Below are positions 10,825-20,856 of a DNA stretch of 64,000 bases, piece after piece. Source of the DNA: Adenophora triphylla var. japonica (taxonomy: Eukaryota; Streptophyta; Magnoliopsida; Asterales; Campanulaceae); contig JAFEMH010002443.1 in NCBI GenBank assembly GCA_022495995.1, positions 186,001 through 250,000 on the forward strand, written 5' to 3'. The notes beneath the pieces are model-generated. The model was not told the DNA's origin. It was given only the letters and a program-made list of their open reading frames with translations, and did not search any database. The number at the start of each line of letters is the position of its first letter. Positions within the stretch are counted from its first letter, which is position 1. The position numbers were made by a program, and so were the translations under genes.

Positions 10825-12678
10825 CGCCCGCAAGGTGGACGGTCCTTGGGTGAGTCCAATCTTGGAGACGAGAGAAACGAACCGTGTGCGAGGAAGCGGT
10901 TTTGTAAGAGCGTCTGCTAATTGATCATTACCGGAGATGTGTTGTACCCGAAGAGTCCCTAGCTGAACTTGCTCACGAACAAAGTGAAAGGCAAGAGCTA
11001 GGTGTTTCATCCGTGAGTGAAAGATTGGATTGGCAGAGTAGTTGGCTGCCCCTAAGTTATCACTGAAAATGACCGGTGTGGTGGAGGAGGGAAAGCCAAG
11101 CTCAGACAGAAGGTTTGTTACCCAGATGAGTTCACCGTAGCTTGCAAAGCAATTGAGCGGAATTCGGCTTCGCTGAGAGGAGCGAGCGACCGCTCGTTGC
11201 TTTTTAGAGGACCACGCTATTGAGTTGCGACCGAGATAGACAATGAATCCGGAGGTGGATAGATAGTCATCATTGTCGCCGGCCCAGTCGGAGTCACAAT
11301 AAGCATGGAGAATGTGAGGGGAGTTTTTGTAAATCTGAATGCCCATATGAAGAGTACCGTGGAGATAGCGAAGGAGTCGCTTTAGAGCTGACCAATGTGA
11401 TTCCTGTGGGTGTTGAAGAAATTGAGCAAGTTTGTTTACAGGGAAGGCGATGTCAGGGCGGGTAAGAGAAAGGTATTGAAGGCTACCTATGATGGCTCGA
11501 TATTCTGTAGGATTGTGTATGGGTGTTTTGGGTTGAGCCGAGAGGGGTGGATATGTTGCCATAGGTGTGGGAGATGGTTTGGAGTGTTGCATGTCATGGC
11601 GGTTGAGAATATCATTGATGTATTTGGACTGGGAGAGAAGGATTCCATGGGTGTTGGGTGTTATCTCAATCCCAAGGAAGTAGGAAAGAGGACCAAGATC
11701 TTTTAAAGAGAAGCGAGATGAGAGGGTTTGGATAAATGACTCAAGGAAGGAAGTGGAAGGACCTGTAATGATTATATCATCAACGTAGACAAGGAGAAGG
11801 AGACGATGGGAATTTTTGTTGTAAGTAAAGAGTGAGGGATCCGCAATTGAGGAACAAAAACCAAATGAAGTAAGAAATTGTTTGAGAGCTGTGTACCAAG
11901 CACGTGGTGCTTGTTTTAGACCGTAGATGGCTTTTGACAGCCGACAGACATGAGAGGGTTTGGAAGAATCTTGGAACCCGGGGGGTTGGGACATGAAAAC
12001 AGTTTCGGAGAGATGACCTTGAAGGAAGGCATTGTTAATATCAAGTTGTCGTAGAGACCAACCTTGGGTGATAGCTAGAGAAAGAATTAGACGAATGGTG
12101 ACGGGTTTGACAACTGGACTGAAGGTTTCGGAATAGTCTAGTCCGGGTCGTTGATGGAACCCTTTGGCTACAAGGCGGGCTTTGTATTTGTGGATGGTAT
12201 TGTCGGGGTTATATTTTATACGAAAAACCCATTTGCAACCGACAATGTTTGGTGCTTCATGGGAAGGGACTAAGGACCAAGTTTGATTGCGTAAGAGTGC
12301 ATTGTACTCATCACGCATGGCCTCATGCCAATGGGGAGTGGAGAGGGCCTGTTTGGTGGTGGTTGGGAGGGAGGTAGGTGAGGAGAGAGTGGTTAGGTTC
12401 GCATATTTAGGGTTGGGTTTGCGTATACCATGGGAAAGACGGGTGGTTATGGTGCGGTTTGGTGGAGTTGGGGCAGCGATGTGAGTGGGTAAGTTGGGTT
12501 CGGCGGGGAGCGGGGTTGGGGATGGAGGCGGAAGCAGAGGGTGTGGGGAGTCACCGTAGGTGGCTGGGCGATGGGTTGGGGTGGTGATGGTACATTTGGG
12601 ATGTTGTTGACAGCAGTGTTTTGAGGATTGATGTCGGTAGTGGGTGATAGGAGAATGGGAATGGAGAAGGCACACCAT
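10819..12678 (-). CDS. copia copy B pol C-terminal frame: reverse transcriptase and RNase H
   Basis: 619 codons. Residues 1-95 are a Pro/Ser/Thr-rich linker. RT_2 spans about 130-375, with the first catalytic Asp at 213 ([11 protein letters not shown]), the [12 protein letters not shown] motif at 251-262 and the YVDD active site at 298-301. RNase H spans about 455-595 with CDSDWAG (Asp462/Asp464), FSDNLGA (Asp540) and HFVREQ. The usual SSTEAEF active-site stretch, present in copy C, is replaced by SSQRSRIPLNCFASYGE (501-517) because of two compensating shifts. The encoded enzyme copies the element RNA into DNA and degrades the template. It overlaps the upstream frame by 232 bp; the ATG at 12678 lies in the linker and is probably not a true start. 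Likely one polyprotein split by a shift near 12510. Confidence 0.88.
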   Translation of the reverse strand: MVCLLHSHSPITHYRHQSSKHCCQQHPKCTITTPTHRPATYGDSPHPLLPPPSPTPLPAEPNLPTHIAAPTPPNRTITTRLSHGIRKPNPKYANLTTLSSPTSLPTTTKQALSTPHWHEAMRDEYNALLRNQTWSLVPSHEAPNIVGCKWVFRIKYNPDNTIHKYKARLVAKGFHQRPGLDYSETFSPVVKPVTIRLILSLAITQGWSLRQLDINNAFLQGHLSETVFMSQPPGFQDSSKPSHVCRLSKAIYGLKQAPRAWYTALKQFLTSFGFCSSIADPSLFTYNKNSHRLLLLVYVDDIIITGPSTSFLESFIQTLSSRFSLKDLGPLSYFLGIEITPNTHGILLSQSKYINDILNRHDMQHSKPSPTPMATYPPLSAQPKTPIHNPTEYRAIIGSLQYLSLTRPDIAFPVNKLAQFLQHPQESHWSALKRLLRYLHGTLHMGIQIYKNSPHILHAYCDSDWAGDNDDYLSTSGFIVYLGRNSIAWSSKKQRAVARSSQRSRIPLNCFASYGELIWVTNLLSELGFPSSTTPVIFSDNLGAANYSANPIFHSRMKHLALAFHFVREQVQLGTLRVQHISGNDQLADALTKPLPRTRFVSLVSKIGLTQGPSTLRAC

Positions 12679-14270
12679 TCAGATGAAGAGAGAGGAGGAG
12701 TAGTATGTTGAGATGTGAGGGAAGTGTATGGAAATTCGTTTTCAATGAATTTGACATGGCGAGAGGTATAGAGACGTTGAGTTTTAGGATCTAGACAATG
12801 GTAGGCACTTTGAGAGGAAGAATAGCCAATAAAGATGCAAGGAGTGGATTTTGGGGCGAGTTTATGAGGAGTGTATGGTTTGAGCCATGGGTAGCAGAGG
12901 CATCCAAAGCTACGGAGTTTGTGGTAGTTTGGTGAGGTTTGAAAGAGGCGGAAATAAGGTGAGTCATTTTGAAGAGTAGGAGTTGGGAGCCTGTTTATAA
13001 GATAGGCTGCTGTCTGAAGAGCGTGAGTCCAAAAAGTGAGGGGAAGGTTAGCATGAGAGAGAAGAGAAAGACCTGTTTCGACAAGATGGCGATGACGCCG
13101 TTCGGCGAAACCGTTGTGTTCTGGAGTGTGGGGAGGTGAAGTAAGGTGGGTAATGCCATTATTTAATAGAGAAGGGGTGAGTTTTAGGTATTCCCCTCCA
13201 TTATCTGAGAATACTTGGATTATGGGACGATTGAAGAATTTTTCAACAAGAGCTTTGAAGCGGGTGAAGGTGGCATAGGTATCGGATTTGTTTTTAAGAG
13301 GGTATAACCATGTGTATTTGGTGTGGTGGTCAACAAAGATGACGTAGTATTTGAAATTATCATGCGATAGTATAGGAGACGTCCATACATCGGAGAAGAT
13401 AATTTCGAGAGGGGCATTGGTTTGTATGGAAGAAGTAGAGAAAGGTAATTTGTGACTTTTATTTATGTCACAGGCATTGCAATTGGAGTAGGGTTTTGAT
13501 GAGATAGGCAGAGAAAATTGTTTTTGGAGTATGGAAATAATAGGGGTTGCGGGATGGCCTAGTTTGTGGTGCCACGAGTGGAGAGAGTTAGTGGTACTAG
13601 GGTGTGCTTCAATGAAAGCGGAAGTGTTTGTGGGGACATGAGGTTGTGTCGGGTTCCAAAGGTAGACACCTTGGTCAATGATTCCATGAAGAAGAGGTTG
13701 TTTTGATGCGATTGATTTAATGGTGAAGGATGATGGTGAGAATTCAATGATAGCATGATTATCCTTACAGAATTGTGAGACGGAAAGGATGTTTCTAGAG
13801 ATGGTAGGAACATGTAAGGTATTATGAAAGTGAAGTGTGAAGGTGGGGTTGGAAAGGGTAAATGTACCAATGTTGGAGATGGGAAGAGAGGAGCCATCAC
13901 CTATGATTACACCATCATTACCATGATATGGGCGATGAAGAGTAAGGTTTTGTAGGTTGTTGGTGATGTGGTGTGTTGCCCCACTATCCACAAGCCAGGA
14001 TGTGAAGATGGTAGAAGGGGCTGTAGCAGTGTGTACGCGAGGGTGGAGATTCTGAATGGTTGGTGGCAGAATGTTGATTGGGTTGGGTTGTGTAGATGGT
14101 GGGATGGAGGGAAAAGTAACGGTGGGATAATCCCTCTTGAATCGATTACAATGGGACGTAACATGTCCCTTGCAATTGCAGTATTGGCACTTACCATTGA
14201 AGAAGCCTGAAGTATGGTTGTGGGTGGCCGATGGCACTAGGGTTTGGGTTGTATAGTCATGAGTAGCCAT
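12447..14270 (-). CDS. copia copy B gag-pol N-terminal frame: knuckle, protease, integrase
   Basis: 607 codons from MATHDYTTQT. CCHC knuckle at 28-41 (CQYCNCKGHVTSHC), protease DSGATHHI at 95-102, integrase HHCC zinc finger (HKLGH 235-239, CNAC 264-267), integrase core with Asp294 (FSDVW), Asp356 (FSDNGGEY) and Glu390 (GFAERRH), then the GYSSSQSAYHC region near 482-492. Processing, integration and RNA-binding functions are therefore represented. The large capsid domain normally preceding the knuckle is absent: only ~190 bp separate this ATG from the LTR. The frame ends in the Pro-rich linker, out of phase with the RT frame. Confidence 0.9.
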   Translation of the reverse strand: MATHDYTTQTLVPSATHNHTSGFFNGKCQYCNCKGHVTSHCNRFKRDYPTVTFPSIPPSTQPNPINILPPTIQNLHPRVHTATAPSTIFTSWLVDSGATHHITNNLQNLTLHRPYHGNDGVIIGDGSSLPISNIGTFTLSNPTFTLHFHNTLHVPTISRNILSVSQFCKDNHAIIEFSPSSFTIKSIASKQPLLHGIIDQGVYLWNPTQPHVPTNTSAFIEAHPSTTNSLHSWHHKLGHPATPIISILQKQFSLPISSKPYSNCNACDINKSHKLPFSTSSIQTNAPLEIIFSDVWTSPILSHDNFKYYVIFVDHHTKYTWLYPLKNKSDTYATFTRFKALVEKFFNRPIIQVFSDNGGEYLKLTPSLLNNGITHLTSPPHTPEHNGFAERRHRHLVETGLSLLSHANLPLTFWTHALQTAAYLINRLPTPTLQNDSPYFRLFQTSPNYHKLRSFGCLCYPWLKPYTPHKLAPKSTPCIFIGYSSSQSAYHCLDPKTQRLYTSRHVKFIENEFPYTSLTSQHTTPPLSSSEWCAFSIPILLSPTTDINPQNTAVNNIPNVPSPPQPIAQPPTVTPHTLCFRLHPQPRSPPNPTYPLTSLPQLHQTAP

Positions 14271-14457
14271 GGTAGAATAGTAAGGTTTTGAAAATGAGGT
14301 GACGGATGTTGCAGGTGCAGCGGAAGTGTAGATTAGGTTTGGGGTTTACGGAGGAGGAGATGAGAAAGATGGCATTTGGTGGGGTTTAGCCGAGAGCAAG
14401 TTGGGGTTTGGGAGAAATGAAGGAAAGTGTTTTATTTGATCACAATGCTCGATACCA

Positions 14458-14876
14458 TGTGAAGACTTTGGCAAATGATGATTTTTACATTGCACAACCG
14501 AGATTATATATACGAAAGGAGAGAGCTATGAAGAGACTAAACAAGATACATTAATCAAAATTAAAGCAACAATACGTATGTACACGATCCGAAGTGGAAG
14601 CATCATGGAAGGCAACGAGACGCATGAGGCGGGCGCTTGGTGCAAGTTGAGGCGGCGGCCTCGGAGACGAAAACTTCGGCCATGGTGAGAACGAGGTTGA
14701 GGCGGGCGCACAGGGTGCAGTGGTGCGGCCGCACTGGTTCTCTCGGCTCCGGCCATGGTGTTTTCACATTGAGGCGGGCGCGAGGTTTGTGTGAGGCGGA
14801 CGCCTCACATGTTGGTGATGTATGTTGATTCTTAACAATGGCACGAGCAGACTGGGAAGAGTTTTGATCCTTAACA
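14458..14876 (-). repeat. copia LTR between copies B and C
   Basis: 419 bp with the same ends. Shows CCG or ACG where the other LTRs have CTG (AACCGAG, ATACGTATG, GATCCGAAG). Confidence 0.93.
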
Positions 14877-17800
14877 CGCCCCGCAAGGTGGGACGGTCCT
14901 TAGGTGAGTCCAATCTTGGAGACGAGAGAAAGCGAACCGTGTGCGAGGAAGCGGTTTTGTAAGAGCGTCTGCTAATTGATCATTACCGGAGATGTGTTGT
15001 ACCCGAAGAGTCCCTAGCTGAACTTGCTCACGAACAAAGTGAAAGGCAAGAGCTAGGTGTTTCATCCGTGAGTGAAAGATTGGATTGGCAGAGTAGTTGG
15101 CTGCCCCTAAGTTATCACTGAAAATGACCGGTGTGGTGGAGGAGGGAAAGCCAAGCTCAGACAGAAGGTTTGTTACCCAGATGAGTTCAGCCGTAGTTGC
15201 AGCAATTGAGCGGAATTCAGCTTCTGTTGAGGAGCGAGCGACCGCTCGTTGCTTTTTAGAGGACCACGCTATTGAGTTGCGACCGAGATAGACAATGAAT
15301 CCGGAGGTGGATAGATAGTCATCATTGTCGCCGGCCCAGTCGGAGTCACAATAAGCATGGAGAATGTGAGGGAGTTTTTGTAAATACGAATGCCCATATG
15401 AAGAGTACCGTGGAGATAGCGAAGGAGTCGCTTTAGAGCTGACCAATGTGATTCCTGTGGGTGTTGAAGAAATTGAGCAAGTTTGTTTACAGGGAAGGCG
15501 ATGTCAGGGCGGGTAAGAGAAAGGTATTGAAGGCTACCTATGATGGCTCGATATTCTGTAGGATTGTGTATGGGTGTTTTGGGTTGAGCCGAGAGGGGTG
15601 GATATGTTGCCATAGGTGTGGGAGATGGTTTGGAGTGTTGCATGTCATGGCGGTTGAGAATATCATTGATGTATTTGGGTAGAGAGAAGGATTCCATGGG
15701 TGTTGGGTGTTATCTCAATCCCAAGGAAGTAGGAAAGAGGACCAAGATCTTTTAAAGAGAAGCGAGATGAGAGGGTTTGGATAAATGACTCAAGGAAGGA
15801 AGTGGAAGGACCTGTAATGATTATATCATCAACGTAGACAAGGAGAAGGAGACGATGGGAATTTTTGTTGTAAGTAAAGAGTGAGGGATCCGCAATTGAG
15901 GAACAAAAACCAAATGAAGTAAGAAATTGTTTGAGAGAGTTTGTGTACCAAGCACGTGGTGCTTGTTTTAGGCCGTAGATGGCTTTTGGCAGTAAACAGA
16001 GACATGAGAGGGTTTGGAAGAATCTTGGAACCGGGGTTGGGACATGAAAACAGTTTCGGAGAGATGACCTTGAAGGAAGGCATTGTTAATATCAAGTTGT
16101 CGTAGAGACCAACCTTGGGTGATAGCTAGAGAAAGAATTAGACGAATGGTGACGGGTTTGACAAGCTGGGTGAAGGTTTCGAGAATAGTCTAGTCGGGTC
16201 GTTGATGGAACCCTTTGGCTACAAGGCAGGCTTTGTATTTGTGGATGGTATTGTCGGGGTTATATTTTATACGAAAAACCCATTTGCAACCGACAATGTT
16301 TGGTGCTTCATGGGAAGGACTAAGGACCAAGTTTGATTGCGTAAGAGTGCATTGTACTCATCACGCATGGCCTCATGCCAATGGGGAGTGGAGAGGGCCT
16401 GTTTGGTGGTGGTTGGGAGGGAGGTAGGTGAGGAGAGAGTGGTTAGGTTCGCATATTTAGGGTTGGGTTTGCGTATACCATGGGAAAGACGGGTGGTTAT
16501 GGTGCGGTTTGGTGGAGTTGGGGCGGCGATGTGAGTGGGTAAGTTGGGTTCGGCGGAGGGGAGCGGGGTTGGGGATGGAGGCGGAAGCGGGGAGGGTGTG
16601 GGGAGTCAGTGTAGGTGGGTGGGCGGTGGGTTAGGGGTGGTGATGGTACATTTGGGATGTTGTTGACGATGAGTGTTTTGAGGATTGATGTCGGTAGTGG
16701 GTGATAGGGGAATGGTAATGGAGAAGGCACACCATTCAGATGAAGAGAGAGGAGGAGGAGTAGTATGTTGAGATGTGAGGGAAGTGTATGGAAATTCGTT
16801 TTCAATGAATTTGACATGGCGAGAGGTATAGAGACGTTGAGTTTTAGGATCTAGACAATGGTAGGCACTTTGAGAGGAAGAATAGCCAATAAAGATGCAA
16901 GGAGTGGATTTTGGGGCGAGTTTATGAGGAGTGTATGGTTTGAGCCATGGGTAGCAGAGGCATCCAAAGCTACGGAGTTTGTGGTAGTTTGGTGAGGTTT
17001 GAAAGAGGCGGAAATAAGGTGAGTCATTTTGAAGAGTAGGAGTTGGGAGCTCGTTTATAAGATAGGCTTTGTGAAGAGCGTGAGTCCAAAAAGTGAGGGA
17101 AGGTTAGCATGAGAGAGAAGAGAAAGACTGTTTCGACAAGATGGCGATGACGCCGTTCGGCGAAACCGTTGTGTTCTGGAGTGTGGGGAGGTGAAGTAAG
17201 GTGGGTAATGCCATTATTTAATAGAGAAGGGGTGAGTTTTAGGTATTCCCCTCCATTATCTGAGAATACTTGGATTATGGGACGATTGAAGAATTTTTCA
17301 ACAAGAGCTTTGAAGCGGGTGAAGGTGGCATAGGTATCGGATTTGTTTTTAAGAGGGTATAACCATGTGTATTTGGTGTGGTGGTCAACAAAGATGACGT
17401 AGTATTTGAAATTATCATGCGATAGTATAGGAGACGTCCATACATCGGAGAAGATAATTTCGAGAGGGCATTGGTTTGTATGGAAGAAGTAGAGAAAGGT
17501 AATTTGTGACTTTTATTTATGTCACGAGGCATTGCAATTGGAGTAGGGTTTTGATGAGATAGGCAGAGAAAATTGTTTTTGGAGTATGGAAATAATAGGG
17601 GTTGCGGGATGGCCTAGTTTGTGGTGCCACGAGTGGAGAGAGTTAGTGGTACTAGGGTGTGCTTCAATGAAAGCGGAAGTGTTTGTGGGGACATGAGGTT
17701 GTGTCGGGTTCCAAAGGTAGACACCTTGGTCAATGATTCCATGAAGAAGAGGTTGTTTGATGCGATTGATTTAATGGTGAAGGATGATGGTGAGAATTCA

Positions 17801-18330
17801 ATGATAGCATGATTATCCTTACGTAATTGTGAGACGGAAAGGATGTTTCTAGAGATGGTAGGAACATGTAAGGTATTATGAAAGTGAAGTGTGAAGGTGG
17901 GGTTGGAAAGGGTAAATGTACCAATGTTGGAGATGGGAAGAGAGGAGCCATCACCTATGATTACACCATCATTACCATGATATAGGGCGATGAAGAGTAA
18001 GGTTTTGTAGGTTGTTGGTGATGTGGTGTGTTGCCCCACTATCCACAAGCCGGGATGTGAAGATGGTAGAAGGGGCATGCGGTGTGTACGCGAGGGTGGA
18101 GATTACGAATGGTTGGTGGCGAGAATGTTGATTGGGTTGGGTTGTGTAGATGGTGGGATGGAGGGAAAAGTAACGGTGGGATAATCCCTCTTGAATCGAT
18201 TACAATGGGACGTAACATGTCCCTTGCAATTGCGGTATTGGCACTTACCATTGAAGAAGCCCAGTATGGTTGTGGGTGGCCGATGGCACTAGGGTTTGGG
18301 TTGTATAGTCATGAGTAGCCATGGTAGAAT
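14877..18330 (-). pseudogene. copia copy C: nearly full internal region, many frame breaks
   Basis: The same domains as copy B are found in pieces: knuckle and start near 18090-18320, protease-integrase in frames 17275-18078, RT from about 16400 down to 15269, RNase H in frame 14871-15446 with SSTEAEFRSIAATTAE intact. Frame changes near 16000, 16160, 16560, 16670, 17060, 17130, 17470 and 17750 mostly coincide with CAG/CTG triplets in the aligned copies. The shared 3.6 kb spacing and the missing capsid domain show A, B and C come from one parent. Confidence 0.9.
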
Positions 18331-18507
18331 AGTAAGGTTTTGAAAATGAGGTGACGGATGTTGCGGGTGCGGCGGAAGTGTAGATTAGGTTTGGGGTTTA
18401 CGGAGGAGGAGATGAGAAAGATGGTGGTGGGGTTTGGCGAGAGCAAGTTGGGGTTTGGGAGAAATGAAGGAAAGTGTTTTATTTGATCACAATGCTCTAC
18501 GATACCA

Positions 18508-18931
18508 TGTGAAGACTTTGGCAAATGATGATTTTTACATTGCACAACTGAGATTATATATACAAAGGAGAGAGCTATATGAAGAGACTAAACAAGATAC
18601 ATTAATCAAAATTAAAGCAACAATCTGTATGTACACGATCTGAAGTGGAAGCATCAGCTGGAAGGCAACGGTACGCATGAGGCGGGCGCTTGAGTGCAAG
18701 TTGAGGCGGCGGCCTCGGGAGACGAAACTTCAGCCATGGTGAGAACGAGGTTGAGGCGGGCGCACAGGGTGCAGTGGTGCGGCCGCCTGGTTCTCCGAAG
18801 CTCCAGCCATGGTGTTTTCACATTGAGGCGGGCGCAGGAGTTTGTGTGAGGCGGACGCCTCACATGTTGGTGATGTATGTTGATTCTTAACAATGGCACG
18901 AGCAGACTGGGAAGAGTTTTGATCCTTAACA
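18508..18931 (-). repeat. copia LTR at the 5' end of the array
   Basis: 424 bp, ends ...TTAACA directly against TTTAT, the target duplication. This is the only outer LTR left. Confidence 0.93.
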
Positions 18932-19200
18932 TTTATCTTGCGTTGTTCTAATGTGTGACATTAGGGAATAGGATAAAAATTGATTATGGCAGTGAATCTA
19001 TTTAATTATAGCAAATTTTAATAATATATCATAAGAATTAATTATGTTAGTGAGAATATATAATTATAGCAATTATACCTCAAAAATCTAAATATATTAT
19101 TAAAATTTGCTATAATTAAATAGATTCACTGTCATAATTAATTTTTATCATACGCCCTAATGTCACACATTAGAACAACAAAAGATAAACACATTACACA

Positions 19201-19702
19201 GAAGTATGTCATATGTGTAAGCTTAGCAAATTCATACATGGAAACCAAATCAGTTTTTATAAATTTAGTAAGTACGAAGTAAATCTTAATATCCCTCAAA
19301 TCTAAAGATTTAACACATACAAAAGCTTACCAATTGATCATGTTTAATCTTAATGGTTTTCAGTAAATTTAGCAAGTACGTAAATCTTATGACTCATATT
19401 TACAAAAAAGATAAACTCATCAATAGATCTCGTAATCTTAATGGTTTTCAGCTGTTCATGAATTTTTCTCTATAAATTGTAGCCTCCGACTAGCGAGTAA
19501 TTATATAGAAGCAAAGTTCGTTAGAGTTGAACAAAGTTTGCCTGCAATTAAAGTATGCATGCAATCAACTGCCTTAATTAATTGTTGCTTTGTTTTCTTG
19601 TTTCAATATTATTGCATGCGTGGCTGATGATATAATGAAAAATAGAGTACACACTAATTAATTATATTTCTATTATTTTTTGCAGATTAAGAGAGCAATA
19701 TG
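19201..19702. other. Intergenic; short repeated words and a TATA-like site
   Basis: AATTTAGYAAGTACG followed by TAAATCTTA occurs near 19263 and 19366, and TCTTAATGGTTTTCAG occurs near 19347 and 19436, so there was a small local duplication. TCTATAAATTG near 19469 resembles a TATA box. No coding frame follows. Confidence 0.35.
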
Positions 19703-20856
19703 TATGTACTGATCGGACAATTCCATCAATCGTTAATGGTTGCACTTCCGCTAATACTACCGGCAGAAGTACCATTGTCAATAAGGTTATTTGCATTCGA
19801 GAAGGAAAGCCAATCGTTGCGTTTAGCCCACGCTGCATCACTTTGCTTTGGTGCCACAATCGAACTCGTAACCTGTTTATAAAAAAATTATATACTCCCT
19901 CCGTCCCATGTTAGTTGAGACTTCTTTCCCTTTTGGGCCGTCCCACGTTAGTTGAGACTGTCCAAAATGGCAAAAGAATCTTCACTATTTACCCCACTCA
20001 TTCTCTCTCCTATTTCACTTTTACACTCACAACATTCTCTCTCCTAACTATTCCTCCCACTCATTCTCTCTCCTATTTAATTCTTTATACTCACAACATT
20101 TTCTTTCACTTTTTCTCTCACTTACTTTTCCTTAATTGGTGTGCCCAAAAAGTTAGTCTCAACTAACGTGGGACGGAGGGAGTACATATGTATTTTAGAC
20201 GAAAAACATGTAGAAAATTATATAACTTATACACGATAGAGTACCTGTACTATAATGGTGAATTTACACGGGCCTTGAAATTTAGGGGTGGGTTTGACCA
20301 AAAGTGCTTGAGGAGTGGGTACGATGAGATGGTTTAAAAGATCTTTCGAAGCACAAACGGCTGCCCACGCATTCTCGAAAGCCTTGATATCATCAGCACT
20401 GGATGCTAATGTCGTAACTGACTTCAAAGCTGTGGGAGACCGAGTGGTTGATGATACCAAGGCTTTCAAGGATTCGTGGGCAGCCGTTTGTGCTTCGAAA
20501 GATCTTTTAAACCATCTCATCCTACCCACTCCTCAAGCATTTTTGGTCAAACCCACCCCTAAATTCCAAGGCCCGTGTAAATCCACCATTATAGTACAGA
20601 TACTCTATCGTGTATATTAGTTATATAATTTTTTACATGTTTTTCGTACTAAAATACATATATATATAATTTTTTTTTATAAACAGGTTACGGGTTCGAT
20701 TGTGGTACCAAAGCAAAGTGATGCAGCGTGGGCTAAACGCAACGATTGGCTTTCCTTCTCGAATGCAAATAACCTTATTGACAATGGTACTTCTGCCGGC
20801 AGTATTAGCGAAAGTGCAACCATTAATGATTGATGGAATTGTCTGGTCAGTACATA
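19703..20856. repeat. Long inverted duplication (foldback), arms about 400 bp
   Basis: TATGTACTGATCGGACAATT at the left end is matched by AATTGTCTGGTCAGTACATA at the right. The arms meet near 20400-20450 around a loop of about 60 bp. A Stowaway MITE (19895-20182) sits only in the left arm. Both arms stay partly open in the same frame (around NKVICIREGKPIVAFSPR outside and DLLNHL / PTPQA inside), so the duplicated unit looks like exon-derived DNA, but I do not recognise it. A transcript through it would form a long hairpin. Confidence 0.85.
19895..20182. mobile_element. Stowaway-type MITE, 288 bp
   Basis: CTCCCTCCGTCCCATGTTAG and its inverse CTAACGTGGGACGGAGGGAG, with TA at 19893-19894 and 20183-20184. 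It is inside the left arm of the foldback only, so it arrived after the inverted duplication formed. Confidence 0.92.

Larger units (their letters stand above)
8022..18931 (-). mobile_element. Tandem Ty1/copia array: three internal regions, three LTRs
   Basis: From high to low coordinate (5' to 3' of the element): LTR 18508-18931, copy C 14877-18507, LTR 14458-14876, copy B 10825-14457, LTR 10409-10824, copy A 8022-10408 truncated in reverse transcriptase. Equivalent positions in A, B and C are 4051 bp apart in both steps (8040, 12091, 16142). Single LTRs between internal regions are typical of unequal recombination between LTRs. The 5-bp duplication TTTAT flanks the whole array, although the 3' LTR is missing. 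The protein order protease-integrase-RT-RNase H defines copia. Confidence 0.95.
8006..19200. mobile_element. Foldback MITE split by the copia array
   Basis: The left 16 bp (8006-8021) read TGTGTAATGTGTTTAT. The rest is at 18937-19200 and ends ATAAACACATTACACA. Without the insertion the two halves form inverted arms of over 100 bp (TTGTTCTAATGTGTGACATT near 18945 against AATGTCACACATTAGAACAA near 19170; also the ATTTAATTATAGCAAATTTT stretch). The copia insertion duplicated TTTAT (8017-8021, 18932-18936). I find no clear target duplication for the MITE itself; the inverted repeat may extend to CTTCTGTG/CACAGAAG. Confidence 0.75.

Noticed and set aside
11410..11706. Plus-strand frames across the copia array (also 8236, 12287, 15097, 16337)
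   Set aside because: They are opposite-strand shadows of RT and integrase coding sequence and recur identically in each copy.
12447..12678. Overlap of the two copy-B frames as programmed frameshifting
   Set aside because: The overlap is in a Pro-rich linker where A, B and C each differ at CAG triplets; no slippery site or conserved overlap, so an indel or sequence error is simpler.
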